NCBI GenBank assembly: GCA_964460345.1
Contig: CAYWRO010000009.1
Span: 7,149-71,148 of the forward strand
Direction of reading: 5' to 3'
Source: CAYWRO01 sp964460345
Lineage (GTDB): Bacteria > Planctomycetota > Phycisphaerae > Phycisphaerales > UBA1924
Length of the DNA: 64,000 nucleotides
Numbering within the stretch: the first letter of the stretch is position 1; every line of letters begins with the position of its first letter. Positions 48,969-56,614 of the stretch are shown here, in pieces. Below the pieces are notes generated by a model. The model did not search any database, was not told where the DNA came from, and saw nothing but the letters and a program-made list of their open reading frames with translations. The position numbers were made by a program, and so were the translations under genes.

Positions 48969-49448
48969 CTAGGACGATGGGCCCCCAAGCCTCCACGCCG
49001 CCCCGCATTCCGGGCAGACGGTGCAGCCGTCGAGGTCGCTCGCGAGGCCCGCCAGCGCGTAGCCGCACGCTGCGCACAGACCGGCCCGGCGGGCGCCCGC
49101 GCGGGCTCTCCAGCGCCAGACCGGATGCAGGACGAGCAGCGTGCTCGGGATGATCGACAGAAAGAAGCCGGGGATGAACACCCACATCCAGAGATCGAAT
49201 CGTGCTGCATCCGCCTCGCTGAAGTATCCCTCGAATCCGATCGTCAACGAGATCGCCAACAGATGCGGTGGCGTCCAGGCAAACCAACTCACGACGAACC
49301 CGCCCACTCCCGCCGCGATCACCACAACGACCCACACGGCCCGCCGCAGCGCCGCCCGACGGACCGCCCGCCCCTCACGCCCGATCAACGGCGCAAGCCG
49401 CACCCGCCGCCCCCGATCATCCCGAACTCGCGGCCGCAGCAGCGACAT
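48969..49448 (-). CDS. Membrane protein with C-terminal zinc ribbon
   Basis: ATG 49448 gives 159 residues; a longer frame upstream is not protein-like. After an N-terminal MSLLRPRVRDDRGRRVR motif shared with paralogs come two membrane helices (AVWVVVVIAAGVGGFVVSWF and LWMWVFIPGFFLSIIPSTLLV) and the zinc ribbon CAACGYALAG...CPECGAAWRL. Function unknown; same family as 9226-9618, 50700-51182 and 53712-54101. Confidence 0.78.
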   Translation of the reverse strand: MSLLRPRVRDDRGRRVRLAPLIGREGRAVRRAALRRAVWVVVVIAAGVGGFVVSWFAWTPPHLLAISLTIGFEGYFSEADAARFDLWMWVFIPGFFLSIIPSTLLVLHPVWRWRARAGARRAGLCAACGYALAGLASDLDGCTVCPECGAAWRLGGPSS

Positions 49449-49566
49449 GCGCCAATGGTAACCGTTGCTGCGCCCGGGAGATGGGGTGCGGGGAAGAGGG
49501 CTTCCCTCTTCCCTGCGCTGCAGCGCACGCGTTCGCGCCGGGCGGGCGGCCGCCGTACCATCGCCC

Positions 49567-50379
49567 GTGCCCTCGCGCAATGGACCAGCCCGGCGGCGGT
49601 TCGCGACGGCGGTCGCTCACCGCCTCTTCTATCCATCGCGCTTCGCGCTGTGGGTGTGCCTGTTCTTCGCGGTGCTGGTGCCCATCCTGTGGCCGCTGGC
49701 GAGCTTCGAGGCGCAACCGTTGTGGGGCTCTGACGCCACCCTCCTGTTCCGCGACGCGGGAGACGGAAGCGTTGAGCGGCTTTCGACCTATCCCGACACC
49801 CCGCCGATGGACGCCGTTGACTGGATGATCTGGCTTGAAGCTCGACGAAATCGACGGCCGGGCGCCCTTGAGTACACATGCGAGGCAGAGACGATCGGCA
49901 TCTCGTTGCTGATGGACAGCGAACCGGCCGTGCCGGCCGCGCCGGGCATCCCGCAGCACCTGCGCGATCCGGTCGGGGAGGCAGCCAGCCGCCTCGTCGG
50001 CGCCGACCCCATCTTCCTCGACATGATTCGCACCGGCCAGACCGCGCGCACAGTCCGCACGCCGTACTGGTGGCTGGAGATCCCCGCGCGCGTGCTCGCG
50101 CCGGCCCTCCCGGCGCTCCTCTGCCTCATCTTCCTCATCCGCGGCGTCCGGCGCGAGTTGGTGCGCCGCCGGCTGAGGCGCTGCCAAAGCGGACGCTGCC
50201 CCGCGTGCAACTACCCGACGCGGGACCTGGCCGCTGACCGCTGCCCCGAATGCGGCACGATGCTGGCAGAGGCCCGCGCGGAAGCGGAACGGATCATCCA
50301 CGGCCGCCGCGGCGAGGCCGAAGCGGAGGCGCAACAGGCCACTTCGCCGGAGGATTCGCCACAGATGAGATACAGATGA
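49567..50379 (+). CDS. Membrane protein with C-terminal zinc ribbon, exported loop
   Basis: GTG 49567 is a plausible start; the upstream frame to 49465 is not protein-like. The ~270-residue protein has a first helix (FALWVCLFFAVLVPILWPLA), a ~140-residue external loop, a second helix (VLAPALPALLCLIFLIRGV) and the zinc ribbon CPACNYPTRDL...CPECGTML followed by a helical tail. It resembles 47537-48391. The function is unknown. Confidence 0.75.
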   Translation: MPSRNGPARRRFATAVAHRLFYPSRFALWVCLFFAVLVPILWPLASFEAQPLWGSDATLLFRDAGDGSVERLSTYPDTPPMDAVDWMIWLEARRNRRPGALEYTCEAETIGISLLMDSEPAVPAAPGIPQHLRDPVGEAASRLVGADPIFLDMIRTGQTARTVRTPYWWLEIPARVLAPALPALLCLIFLIRGVRRELVRRRLRRCQSGRCPACNYPTRDLAADRCPECGTMLAEARAEAERIIHGRRGEAEAEAQQATSPEDSPQMRYR

Positions 50380-50402
50380 ACACAGATGGGGAGGCGCGCC
50401 AC

Positions 50403-50498
50403 CTACGCCTCCCCCTCTGTCCCTTCGTCCCACTGTCCCTCCGTCCCTTCCCCCTCAAGCCGCCACGCCGCGCCGCATTCCGGGCAGACGGTGCAGCG
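50403..50498 (-). pseudogene. Truncated zinc-ribbon tail
   Basis: Only the last ~30 codons remain: CTVCPECGAAWRLEGEGTE and an acidic tail to a stop at 50403. The rest of a zinc-ribbon gene, including the first CxxC pair and membrane helices, is missing. The break is right at the inverted-repeat element that starts near 50504. Confidence 0.7.
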
Positions 50499-50503
50499 TC
50501 TCT

Positions 50504-50735
50504 TCGCCCCGGAGGGGCGCTGGCGAGTAGCCACGGGCGCGTGAGCGCAGCGAACCGCCCGTGGTTGCGGGATTGAAAGAACCAGCGCCCCGGAGGGGCG
50601 CGGGCGGCGCGCATCGACGAACTTCCCCCGCCCCTGCCGGGGCGGCCGCGCGAAGTAACCGCTTTCCACGGGCGGCTCGCTGCGCGATCGCGCCCGTGGC
50701 TACTCGCCCCGGCCCCGTTGGGGCCCTGCGCGCAA
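50504..50735. repeat. Composite element with 43-bp inverted repeat
   Basis: Arms at 50522-50564 and 50666-50708 are complementary over most of 43 bases; shared parts include GGCGAGTAGCCACGGGCGCG and CCGCCCGTGG. Two GCGCCCCGGAGGGGCGC palindromes (near 50504 and 50585) and a further GGCCCCGTTGGGGCC hairpin (near 50711) lie in or near it. The right arm supplies the stop codon of the gene at 50700. The layout resembles a miniature non-autonomous element. Confidence 0.8.
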
Positions 50736-51182
50736 GGTGCCGTCATTCCCCTCCGCGCCTTCATCGCTCCGTCGCTCCGTCGCTTCCTCCCCCAGCCGCC
50801 ACGCCGCGCCGCATTCCGGGCAGAGGGTGCAGCCGTCGGGCTCGCTGGTCAGTCCGCGCAGGTGATAGCCGCAGGCAGCGCACAGACGCCAGTACCTGGC
50901 GAGCCGCTTGTTGTCGTCCCGCGCCCACCATCCGAGGGGTCCGATTGAGAAGATCGCGATCAGCCACGCGACAAAGGCCGTGTGGGTAAAGCCGTTGAGA
51001 AACCACAGCGTTGTGCCGGTCGCCACCAGTACATAGACGCCGTTGGCCACCCACGTCCGCCACGCGATGTCACTTGGCACGGGCCATCGAGTCCCTGCGC
51101 CGCGATGCGGCGGCCTCCGTTCAACGTCGAGCGGATGCTTCACTCCGCGGTCATCGCGAATCTTCGGCTGGAAAACGACCAT
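50700..51182 (-). CDS. Membrane protein with C-terminal zinc ribbon
   Basis: ATG 51182 gives about 160 residues; a longer start is possible. An N-terminal FQPKIRDDRGVKHPLDV motif resembles the RDDRGR of its paralogs. Two helices (VANGVYVLVATGTTLWFLNGF and FVAWLIAIFSIGPLGWW) precede CAACGYHLRG...CPECGAAWRL. The acidic tail (TERRSDEGAEGN) and final residues run into the inverted-repeat element, which supplies the stop. Confidence 0.75.
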   Translation of the reverse strand: MVVFQPKIRDDRGVKHPLDVERRPPHRGAGTRWPVPSDIAWRTWVANGVYVLVATGTTLWFLNGFTHTAFVAWLIAIFSIGPLGWWARDDNKRLARYWRLCAACGYHLRGLTSEPDGCTLCPECGAAWRLGEEATERRSDEGAEGNDGTLRAGPQRGRGE

Positions 51183-51409
51183 GCCCTGCATCCTACACGC
51201 GGGGGCGATCCCTTCCTCCGGTCCGTCGCTCATCCGTCGCTCATCTGTGGCCCCCCCCTCCGCCCCGCCGCCCGCGGCCTCCGCTGTGGCGGCCATCCGT
51301 TCCATCCCGCCGCCGTCGCGCTGCAAATGCGTGCTTTTGTGCGATCGTCCGGCGTTCCTTTGCAGCGTCACGGCGTTCTTTCCCCTCATCCGGGGCCAGC
51401 GGCGCGGCC
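51183..51409. other. Intergenic region before array 3
   Basis: No gene is recognised. The leftward zinc-ribbon gene should have its promoter here. The sequence is rich in CCGCCG-type low complexity. Confidence 0.3.
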
Positions 51410-51619
51410 GCGCTGCGCAGCATCTGCGCGGCGCTGCGCAGCGCGGGGTTCGTGAGGCGCAGCGCAGGCTTCGCGCTGCGCCTCAACCTGCCTGCGCTGT
51501 GCAGCGCGGCGGGGCTGCTGCGCAACAGTTGCGCTGCGCTCGCCAGCGCGAAAGGGGCGCTGCGCAGCGCGCTTCGTGCGGTTTGCAGCGCATTTTTCAT
51601 GTTGCGTTCTTCAGGTGCG
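51410..51619. repeat. 21-bp tandem array 3, ten diverged units
   Basis: Units start at 51410 and recur every 21 bp to 51599, giving exactly ten. The unit approximates GCGCTGCGCAGCGCGGGGTTC region (first 12 bases GCGCTGCGCAGC most conserved). Units are strongly diverged but no base is inserted or lost. Translated on the plus strand they read ALRSICA, ALRSAGF, VRRSAGF and so on; on the minus strand they give SALRSAP-like heptads in a very basic open frame (51241-51600). It lies in a divergent promoter region. Confidence 0.88.
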
Positions 51620-51858
51620 TCCCGACGCCGCCGATACATGCACGGGGGCCGTCGCAGAACGGAAGAGGGCCGCCGCGGCGTAACCGGGCGGCCCGGCCTT
51701 CCGCGGCGGCTCGCCGCTGGAGCGTCCCAGCGCCCCGCCGCGCTGACCAACCACTTCGTCTCTTCGTCTCTACGTCTCTTCGTCTCTTCCCCCCGACCCC
51801 CCATCTCTCCCCTTCGTGCCTCCGTGCCTGCGTGCCTGCGTGCCTCAAGGAGACCCCC
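51620..51858. other. Region upstream of FN3-like gene
   Basis: It contains CTTCGTCTCTTCGTCTC-type and GTGCCTGCGTGCCTG-type short repeats near 51760-51845. No gene is seen. Confidence 0.4.
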
Positions 51859-52518
51859 GTGACCTACATCGTCCCCCGCGACCGACGCGACATGCTCGAC
51901 TTCTTCCGCACCCACGTGACGAGGTGGCAGGGCGACCCCGCAGCGCTCGGCCTCACGAGCCAGCAGGTGCAGCAGCTCGCAGCGCTTGTCGCCGAAGCGG
52001 ATGCGGCGGACTTCGAGATGCGGGCGGCCCGCCAGCGCGCCCGCTCGGCCACGCAAAATAACGCGCGGCTGTCGCGCAACCTGCGACGTTTCGGCGTCTC
52101 TCTCATGTCGACGATCCGCGCGCACGGCAGCGCGACGGATGATCCGAACGTCTACATCAACGCCGCCATCCCGCTGCCCCGCGCCCCCTCCCCGACCCCC
52201 CCGCCCGAAACGCCGACCAGCCTGCGCGCCACGCCGATGGCCGAAGGGCACATCGCGCTTCGGTGGGACGGCTCCGTCGCCCACGGCCAGACCTTCCACA
52301 TCTTCCGCGCCGTCGACGGCTCCACCTACACGCAAGTCGCGGCGGGGCGCTTCAAGAAATGGACCGACACGCGCGTGCCCATCGGCGCGCGACGCATCGA
52401 GTACCGCATCACCGCCGAACGCGGCGGCAAGAGCGCCGTCAACCCCGCGTGGACAATGGTGACCTTCGGCACGGTCGATGGCAGCGAACCGGCCTACCGC
52501 TCACGCATGGCGGCGTAG
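51859..52518 (+). CDS. Fibronectin-III-like protein of a planctomycete family
   Basis: GTG 51859 follows AAGGAG at ideal spacing. The 219-residue protein begins MTYIVPRDRRDMLDFFRTHV, then has a helical domain (about 25-110) and a proline-rich linker (PRAPSPTPPPETP), and ends in a ~95-residue FN3-like beta-sandwich (HIALRWDGS, FHIFRAVDG, IEYRITAERGG). No signal peptide is seen. A truncated copy of its last 36 codons lies at 63804-63911. The function is unknown. Confidence 0.72.
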   Translation: MTYIVPRDRRDMLDFFRTHVTRWQGDPAALGLTSQQVQQLAALVAEADAADFEMRAARQRARSATQNNARLSRNLRRFGVSLMSTIRAHGSATDDPNVYINAAIPLPRAPSPTPPPETPTSLRATPMAEGHIALRWDGSVAHGQTFHIFRAVDGSTYTQVAAGRFKKWTDTRVPIGARRIEYRITAERGGKSAVNPAWTMVTFGTVDGSEPAYRSRMAA

Positions 52519-52542
52519 GGCGCGGGGGGGCTTCGCCGGGTT

Positions 52543-52593
52543 CTGAGTGCTGGGTGCTGAGTGTCGCGGTCCGGCTCAGCACCCAGCACTCAG
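52543..52593. repeat. 19-bp perfect inverted repeat
   Basis: CTGAGTGCTGGGTGCTGAG at 52543-52561 is matched by its exact complement at 52575-52593 with a 13-base loop; further CACTCAGCACC units follow to 52612. It lies 24 bp after the FN3-like gene and can act as a terminator, though no T-run follows. Confidence 0.88.
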
Positions 52594-52631
52594 CACTCAG
52601 CACCTCGCCGCAGGCGACCTACCCTTCGCCG

Positions 52632-52944
52632 ATGATCAAGCACCTCGGCTCCAAGCGGTTGCTCGCGCCGGCGATTCTGGATGTCGTCGCGTCGCTTCCC
52701 GAGGTGAGGACGGTCGTCGACTTCTTCTCGGGGACATCGCGCATCGGGCACGCGCTGAAGCGCGCGGGGTATCGCGTGGTTGCCAACGACTGGATGACGT
52801 ACGCGCGTGCTGGCGCGGTGTTATGTCCAGGCGGACGCCGGGCGCGTGGCGGGGGAGGAAGCGACGACGACCGCCTGTGCGCTGTTCGGCGGTCTGGATC
52901 TTTTCGGGGTTGACGGCGGCTCCGATGATGCCGGGGAGGAGTGA
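52632..52944 (+). pseudogene. Truncated copy of D12-class adenine methyltransferase
   Basis: The first ~57 codons match the intact gene at 55327 almost residue for residue: IKHLGSKRLLAPAI, TVVDFFSGTSRIGHALKRAGY and VVANDWMTYA. A 2-base loss after MTYA shifts the frame. Restoring it gives VLARCYVQADAGRVAGEEA, still homologous, then unrelated sequence to a stop at 52944. The catalytic DPPY region is absent, so it cannot methylate. Confidence 0.88.
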
Positions 52945-52982
52945 CTGGTGATGGCTCGGGGGTCGAGCGAGAGGTTGGCTTC

Positions 52983-53711
52983 ATGAAGTTTGAGCACCGC
53001 AACAACTGGATACGTGGCCGCATGTTCCATCAGACGGTCGCCGGGATCGCTCGCGCCGATGTCCGCGAGGTCGGCTTTGCCGTCTGCAAGGCGATGGTCG
53101 CGTGGAACGGCGGGGCGGGACCTGTCCCCGACATGGCGTTGTTCCGCACCGCGTTCTCGCAGGGCTCGAAGGTTCTGGACTATGTTGCGGCCACCGCGCT
53201 CGGCATGGTCGTTCGGGGGCGGCCGGAGGCGCTGGACACCGTGTTGGAGGTTTTTCGGAGTGTGTGCGCGAGGGCGAGGTGTGCGATTCTCTGGAACTGT
53301 CCTGCGAAGCTCTCTCGGTCGGAGCACGTGGAGTTCGTGACCGAGGCCCTTCGCGATCGCTCCCGGCTTGTTCGGTTGGAGGCCGTGTGGGAGGTTGCGT
53401 GGGCTCGGCTCGCCGAGTTGATCCCTCTCCTCGAGACGATGGCAGCGAGTGAGGCGGATGACGAGACACGCCGTCTTCTGGAACGGTGCGGGGCCATGGC
53501 CCGCGACGGCTACGTCGTTGAGGATCAGGATGAATCGGTCGTGCACCTGTGCGTGCACCACGACGGCCTGATGTGGATGAATGTTCCCACGAAGTACCTG
53601 GCGCGGCTCTCGCTGGCGGAGATCGCCGAGGTGATCCGCGAGCACGGCCCGTTCCCGTGGCCTGCGATGGACGAGAGGTTCGACGCGAAGGCCGAGCCCG
53701 TTGGGCGTTGA
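52983..53711 (+). CDS. HEAT-like helical protein, unknown function
   Basis: ATG 52983 (MKFEHRNNWIRGRMFHQT) has GAGAGG nearby and gives 242 residues. Alternating helices such as FVTEALRDRSRLVRLEAVWEVA and ELIPLLETMAASEADDETRR resemble HEAT repeats. The C-terminal 60 residues (VVHLCVHHDGLMWMNVPTKY) are different and may form a separate small domain. No membrane helix is present. It follows the methyltransferase remnant. Confidence 0.65.
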   Translation: MKFEHRNNWIRGRMFHQTVAGIARADVREVGFAVCKAMVAWNGGAGPVPDMALFRTAFSQGSKVLDYVAATALGMVVRGRPEALDTVLEVFRSVCARARCAILWNCPAKLSRSEHVEFVTEALRDRSRLVRLEAVWEVAWARLAELIPLLETMAASEADDETRRLLERCGAMARDGYVVEDQDESVVHLCVHHDGLMWMNVPTKYLARLSLAEIAEVIREHGPFPWPAMDERFDAKAEPVGR

Positions 53712-54101
53712 TCATTGCGGGCGGCCCGTCGCGGGCAGCTTCCACGCCGCGCCGCATTCGGGGCAGAGGGTGCATCTGTCGGGTTCGGGCCGCAGGTCGC
53801 CGAGGTTGTAGCCGCAGGCGCCGCACTGGCGGCGGTGCAGGCGGATGAAGACGTTGCGGCGGGGGTCGGAGTCGGCGCCGACGGCCAGCCCGCAGAGCAT
53901 CGCCGAGTAGAGCAGGATGTGCGTGACCCAGTAGACGCCGCCGGAGATGAGGCCGAGCCGGTGCATGACGGTCGAGGAGGCGAGCCACAACACCACGATG
54001 CCAATGTGAACCACGCCGAGCCGCCGCACGGGGGAGGGAAGATGAAAGGGAACGACGACGCCGCGGTGATCGGGGATGCGCTTTCGGCGGAGGAGGGGCA
54101 C
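53712..54101 (-). CDS. Small membrane protein with C-terminal zinc ribbon
   Basis: The 129-residue protein has a short basic N-terminus (LLRRKRIPDHRGVVVPF, related to the RDDRGR motif), two helices (LGVVHIGIVVLWLASSTVM and WVTHILLYSAMLCGLAVGA) and the ribbon CGACGYNLGD...CPECGAAWKL. It belongs to the same family as 9226-9618. Convergent with the HEAT-like gene, with adjoining stop codons. Confidence 0.75.
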   Translation of the reverse strand: MPLLRRKRIPDHRGVVVPFHLPSPVRRLGVVHIGIVVLWLASSTVMHRLGLISGGVYWVTHILLYSAMLCGLAVGADSDPRRNVFIRLHRRQCGACGYNLGDLRPEPDRCTLCPECGAAWKLPATGRPQ

Positions 54102-54127
54102 GGAGGATGGTATGGGGTCGTGCGAAG

Positions 54128-54646
54128 CTACTCGGGGGTTGAGGCCGCCGTTTGCTTGAGGCGGTGGGGCCGCCGCAGTTCGGGGATGTTGCTGGTTTGG
54201 CCTTCCGTCCAGTCCGCCAGCGTTTGCGCCAGGGCTTCGTGCGAGAGATTCTCGCGGCGGCGGCCGGTGGCTGTGTCGAGGATGAAGTGGTTCGCGTATG
54301 GGCCGCCGTCTTCGGGCGGCGGCGTGATCGCATCGACGGCGCGGCCGATGACGATGTCGCCGACAACGGCGATGGAGGTGACGCCTTCGCGGAGATCCAT
54401 GTCGGGGCGGCCGGGGATGATGACGCTGCCGCCGCCGTCCTCGACAAACCAGCCGTGGTCATCAATGGACGTGAGCCGGTACCCGTTGGGCAGGTCTCGC
54501 GCATCATCCAGGTTTGTGATCATCAGCACCCAGAGCCCGCCGCAGCCGAGAGAGCCAAGGACGAGGAGGATGACGCCGCCGGCGAAGATGGACAGGAACG
54601 TGCGCTCTCGGCGTCGGCGGCGGTCGATGTCAATGGAATCGTGCAT
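54128..54646 (-). CDS. Single-pass membrane protein, unknown function
   Basis: ATG 54646 (MHDSIDIDRRRRRERTFL) is preferred to 54697. A basic N-terminus precedes one helix (IFAGGVILLVLGSLGCGGLWVLMI). The ~115-residue outside domain has a beta-rich pattern (YRLTSIDDHGWFVEDGGGSVII, ITSIAVVGDIVIGRAVD). No family is recognised. It may be transcribed with the zinc-ribbon gene at 53712. Confidence 0.6.
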   Translation of the reverse strand: MHDSIDIDRRRRRERTFLSIFAGGVILLVLGSLGCGGLWVLMITNLDDARDLPNGYRLTSIDDHGWFVEDGGGSVIIPGRPDMDLREGVTSIAVVGDIVIGRAVDAITPPPEDGGPYANHFILDTATGRRRENLSHEALAQTLADWTEGQTSNIPELRRPHRLKQTAASTPE

Positions 54647-54729
54647 GGGGGCAGCGTGAACCGATGCGCGACGCGGAAGGCCGCGCTCATGGTCCATCGT
54701 ACGGCCGAGTGTTAAGGATGTTCATGGCG

Positions 54730-54765
54730 CATGCCCGCGCGGAGTACCGCGTGGGCATGCCACCC
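54730..54765. repeat. 36-bp palindromic element, intergenic copy
   Basis: Identical over 36 bases to the element inside the epimerase gene (47081-47116), in opposite orientation. Here it lies between two leftward genes. Confidence 0.92.
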
Positions 54766-54777
54766 GCCGTGTTGGCG

Positions 54778-55275
54778 TCAGCCGTCGAAGTCCTTCGGGC
54801 GGAAGGCGACGATCTCGCCGGTGGCGGGGTTGATGTGGACTTCGTGGGGTTCGCCGTTACGGAGGGCTTCGATCTCCCACAGGTCGTCGTCGAAGTCGAC
54901 GGCGGTGACGTTGGTGTACTGCTCGGCTTCGAGCGTTTCGAGGATCTTTGAGAGGCTGAGGGAGCCGGCGGGCGGGGCGTCTTCGGCGTCGCTGTCGTCG
55001 CGCGGCTGTTCGGCGACGACGGCGCCGGTGGCGGGGTCGACGGCGAGGTGAACGGGCGCGCCGGCCTTGTAGGCGTCGATCTGCCAGTGGGCGTCGTCGT
55101 AGGCGATCTCTTCGATGGGGCCGTACTCGCGTCCCTCGACGCCCTGGACGATCTCGCGGAGAGAAATGGCGTCTTCGGCGGGCGATTCCTGCTGCCGGCA
55201 GGCGGGAAGCGGCGCGGCGACGGCAAGAGCGGACGCGAGCAGCGCGGCGGCGCGGGTGGTGAGATAGTTGGGCAT
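54778..55275 (-). CDS. PepSY-domain lipoprotein
   Basis: The 165-residue protein has a lipoprotein-type signal (LLASALAVAAPLPAC, lipobox LPAC with cysteine near 26). Two PepSY-like repeats follow: YGPIEEIAYDDAHWQIDAYK...VHLAVDPATGAVV and YTNVTAVDFDDDLWEIEALR...VHINPATGEIV. PepSY domains are found in protease inhibitors and extracellular metal-linked proteins. It should be an envelope protein. It is divergent from the methyltransferase gene. Confidence 0.75.
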   Translation of the reverse strand: MPNYLTTRAAALLASALAVAAPLPACRQQESPAEDAISLREIVQGVEGREYGPIEEIAYDDAHWQIDAYKAGAPVHLAVDPATGAVVAEQPRDDSDAEDAPPAGSLSLSKILETLEAEQYTNVTAVDFDDDLWEIEALRNGEPHEVHINPATGEIVAFRPKDFDG

Positions 55276-55326
55276 TGGTTCCCCCTTTGGTCCTTGTCGA
55301 ATCGTAGGGGCCTACTCTGTGGCTCG

Positions 55327-56514
55327 ATGATCAAGTATCTCGGGTCAAAGCGATTGCTTGCGCCGGCGATTGTCGAGGTTGTGGCGTCGATTCCCGAGGT
55401 GCGGACCGTGGTGGATTTTTTCTCGGGGACGTCGCGCGTGGGGCATGCGCTCAAGCGCGCGGGGTATCGCGTGGTCGCCAACGACTGGATGACGTACGCG
55501 CACGTGCTGGCGATGTGTTATGTCCAGGCGGATGCGGCGCGCATCGCCGCGGAGGGGGCGCGGCTGATTGAAGAGCTGAACGGGTTGCCGGGGGCGCCGG
55601 GGTACATGACGGAGACGTTCTGTAAGAAGAGCCGGTTCTTCCGGCCGGAGAATGGGGAGCGGATCGACGCAATACGGGCGCGGATCGCGCGGCTGAGCCT
55701 GGAGCCGGAGCTTGAGGCGGTGCTGCTGACGAGCCTGATGGAGGCGGCGGATCGGGTGGATTCGACGACGGGCGTGCAGATGGCGTACCTGAAGCAGTGG
55801 GCGCCGCGGGCGCACAACCCGCTGGAGCTTCGTCTGCCCGAGGTGCTGCCGGCGCTGCGCGAAGGATCGCCGGGTTTCGGCGCCGGGGCGTGTCGTGCGC
55901 ACCAGATGGAGGCGATGGACGCCGCGGCGGCGCTCACGGGGGATCTGGCGTACATCGATCCGCCGTACAACCAGCACTCGTACCTGGGGAACTACCACAT
56001 CTGGGAGACGCTCTGCCGGTGGGATGAGCCGGAGGTGTACGGCGTGGCGTGCAAGCGGGTGGACTGCCGCGAGCGGCGGAGCGCTTTCAACAGCCGGGCG
56101 CAGGCGGAGGGAGCGCTGCGGGCGTTCCTGGATGCGGTGCGGTGCCCGTTCCTGATCGTGAGCTTTTCAAACGAGGGGTACATCTCGCGCGAGTGCATGG
56201 AGGCGATGCTGGCGGAGCGCGGCCAGGTACACACGATCGCGCACGACTACAAGCGATACGTGGGGGCGCAGATCGGCATCTACAACCCGAGCGGCGAGAA
56301 GGTCGGACGCGTCTCGCACCTGCGAAACACGGAGTACCTGTACGTCGTCGTGCCGCACGGGTACGAGTGGGCGGGCGCGAAGCCGAACGCAGAGGGCGCG
56401 GAGGTTGGAAGCAGAGAGCGCAGAGGCAAGAGAAGGGTGCCATGTTCAAGCGCTTCGCTTGAGCATGCGGAAGCGGCACTCACACGCTCGACAGGCGCAA
56501 GCGAAGACGCTTGA
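55327..56514 (+). CDS. D12-class N6-adenine DNA methyltransferase, orphan
   Basis: The 395-residue protein has an N-terminal AdoMet motif TVVDFFSGTSRVGHALKRAG (about 29-46) and the catalytic DPPYNQHSY (about 211-219). It ends with SHLRNTEYLYVVV, typical of the family; about 40 residues after it come from extragenic GCAGAGAGCGCAGAG repeats. The enzyme methylates adenine in a short DNA site. No matching restriction endonuclease is adjacent, though a frameshifted HNH gene occurs at 6167. A decayed copy lies 2.7 kb upstream. Confidence 0.9.
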   Translation: MIKYLGSKRLLAPAIVEVVASIPEVRTVVDFFSGTSRVGHALKRAGYRVVANDWMTYAHVLAMCYVQADAARIAAEGARLIEELNGLPGAPGYMTETFCKKSRFFRPENGERIDAIRARIARLSLEPELEAVLLTSLMEAADRVDSTTGVQMAYLKQWAPRAHNPLELRLPEVLPALREGSPGFGAGACRAHQMEAMDAAAALTGDLAYIDPPYNQHSYLGNYHIWETLCRWDEPEVYGVACKRVDCRERRSAFNSRAQAEGALRAFLDAVRCPFLIVSFSNEGYISRECMEAMLAERGQVHTIAHDYKRYVGAQIGIYNPSGEKVGRVSHLRNTEYLYVVVPHGYEWAGAKPNAEGAEVGSRERRGKRRVPCSSASLEHAEAALTRSTGASEDA

Positions 56515-56614
56515 GCACGCCACCCGGACTCCCCTTCGTGCCTTCGTGCCTCCCCCCCACTTCGTCTCTCCGTCTCTTCGTCACTTCGTCTCTTCCCCCC
56601 ATACACTCCCGCGC

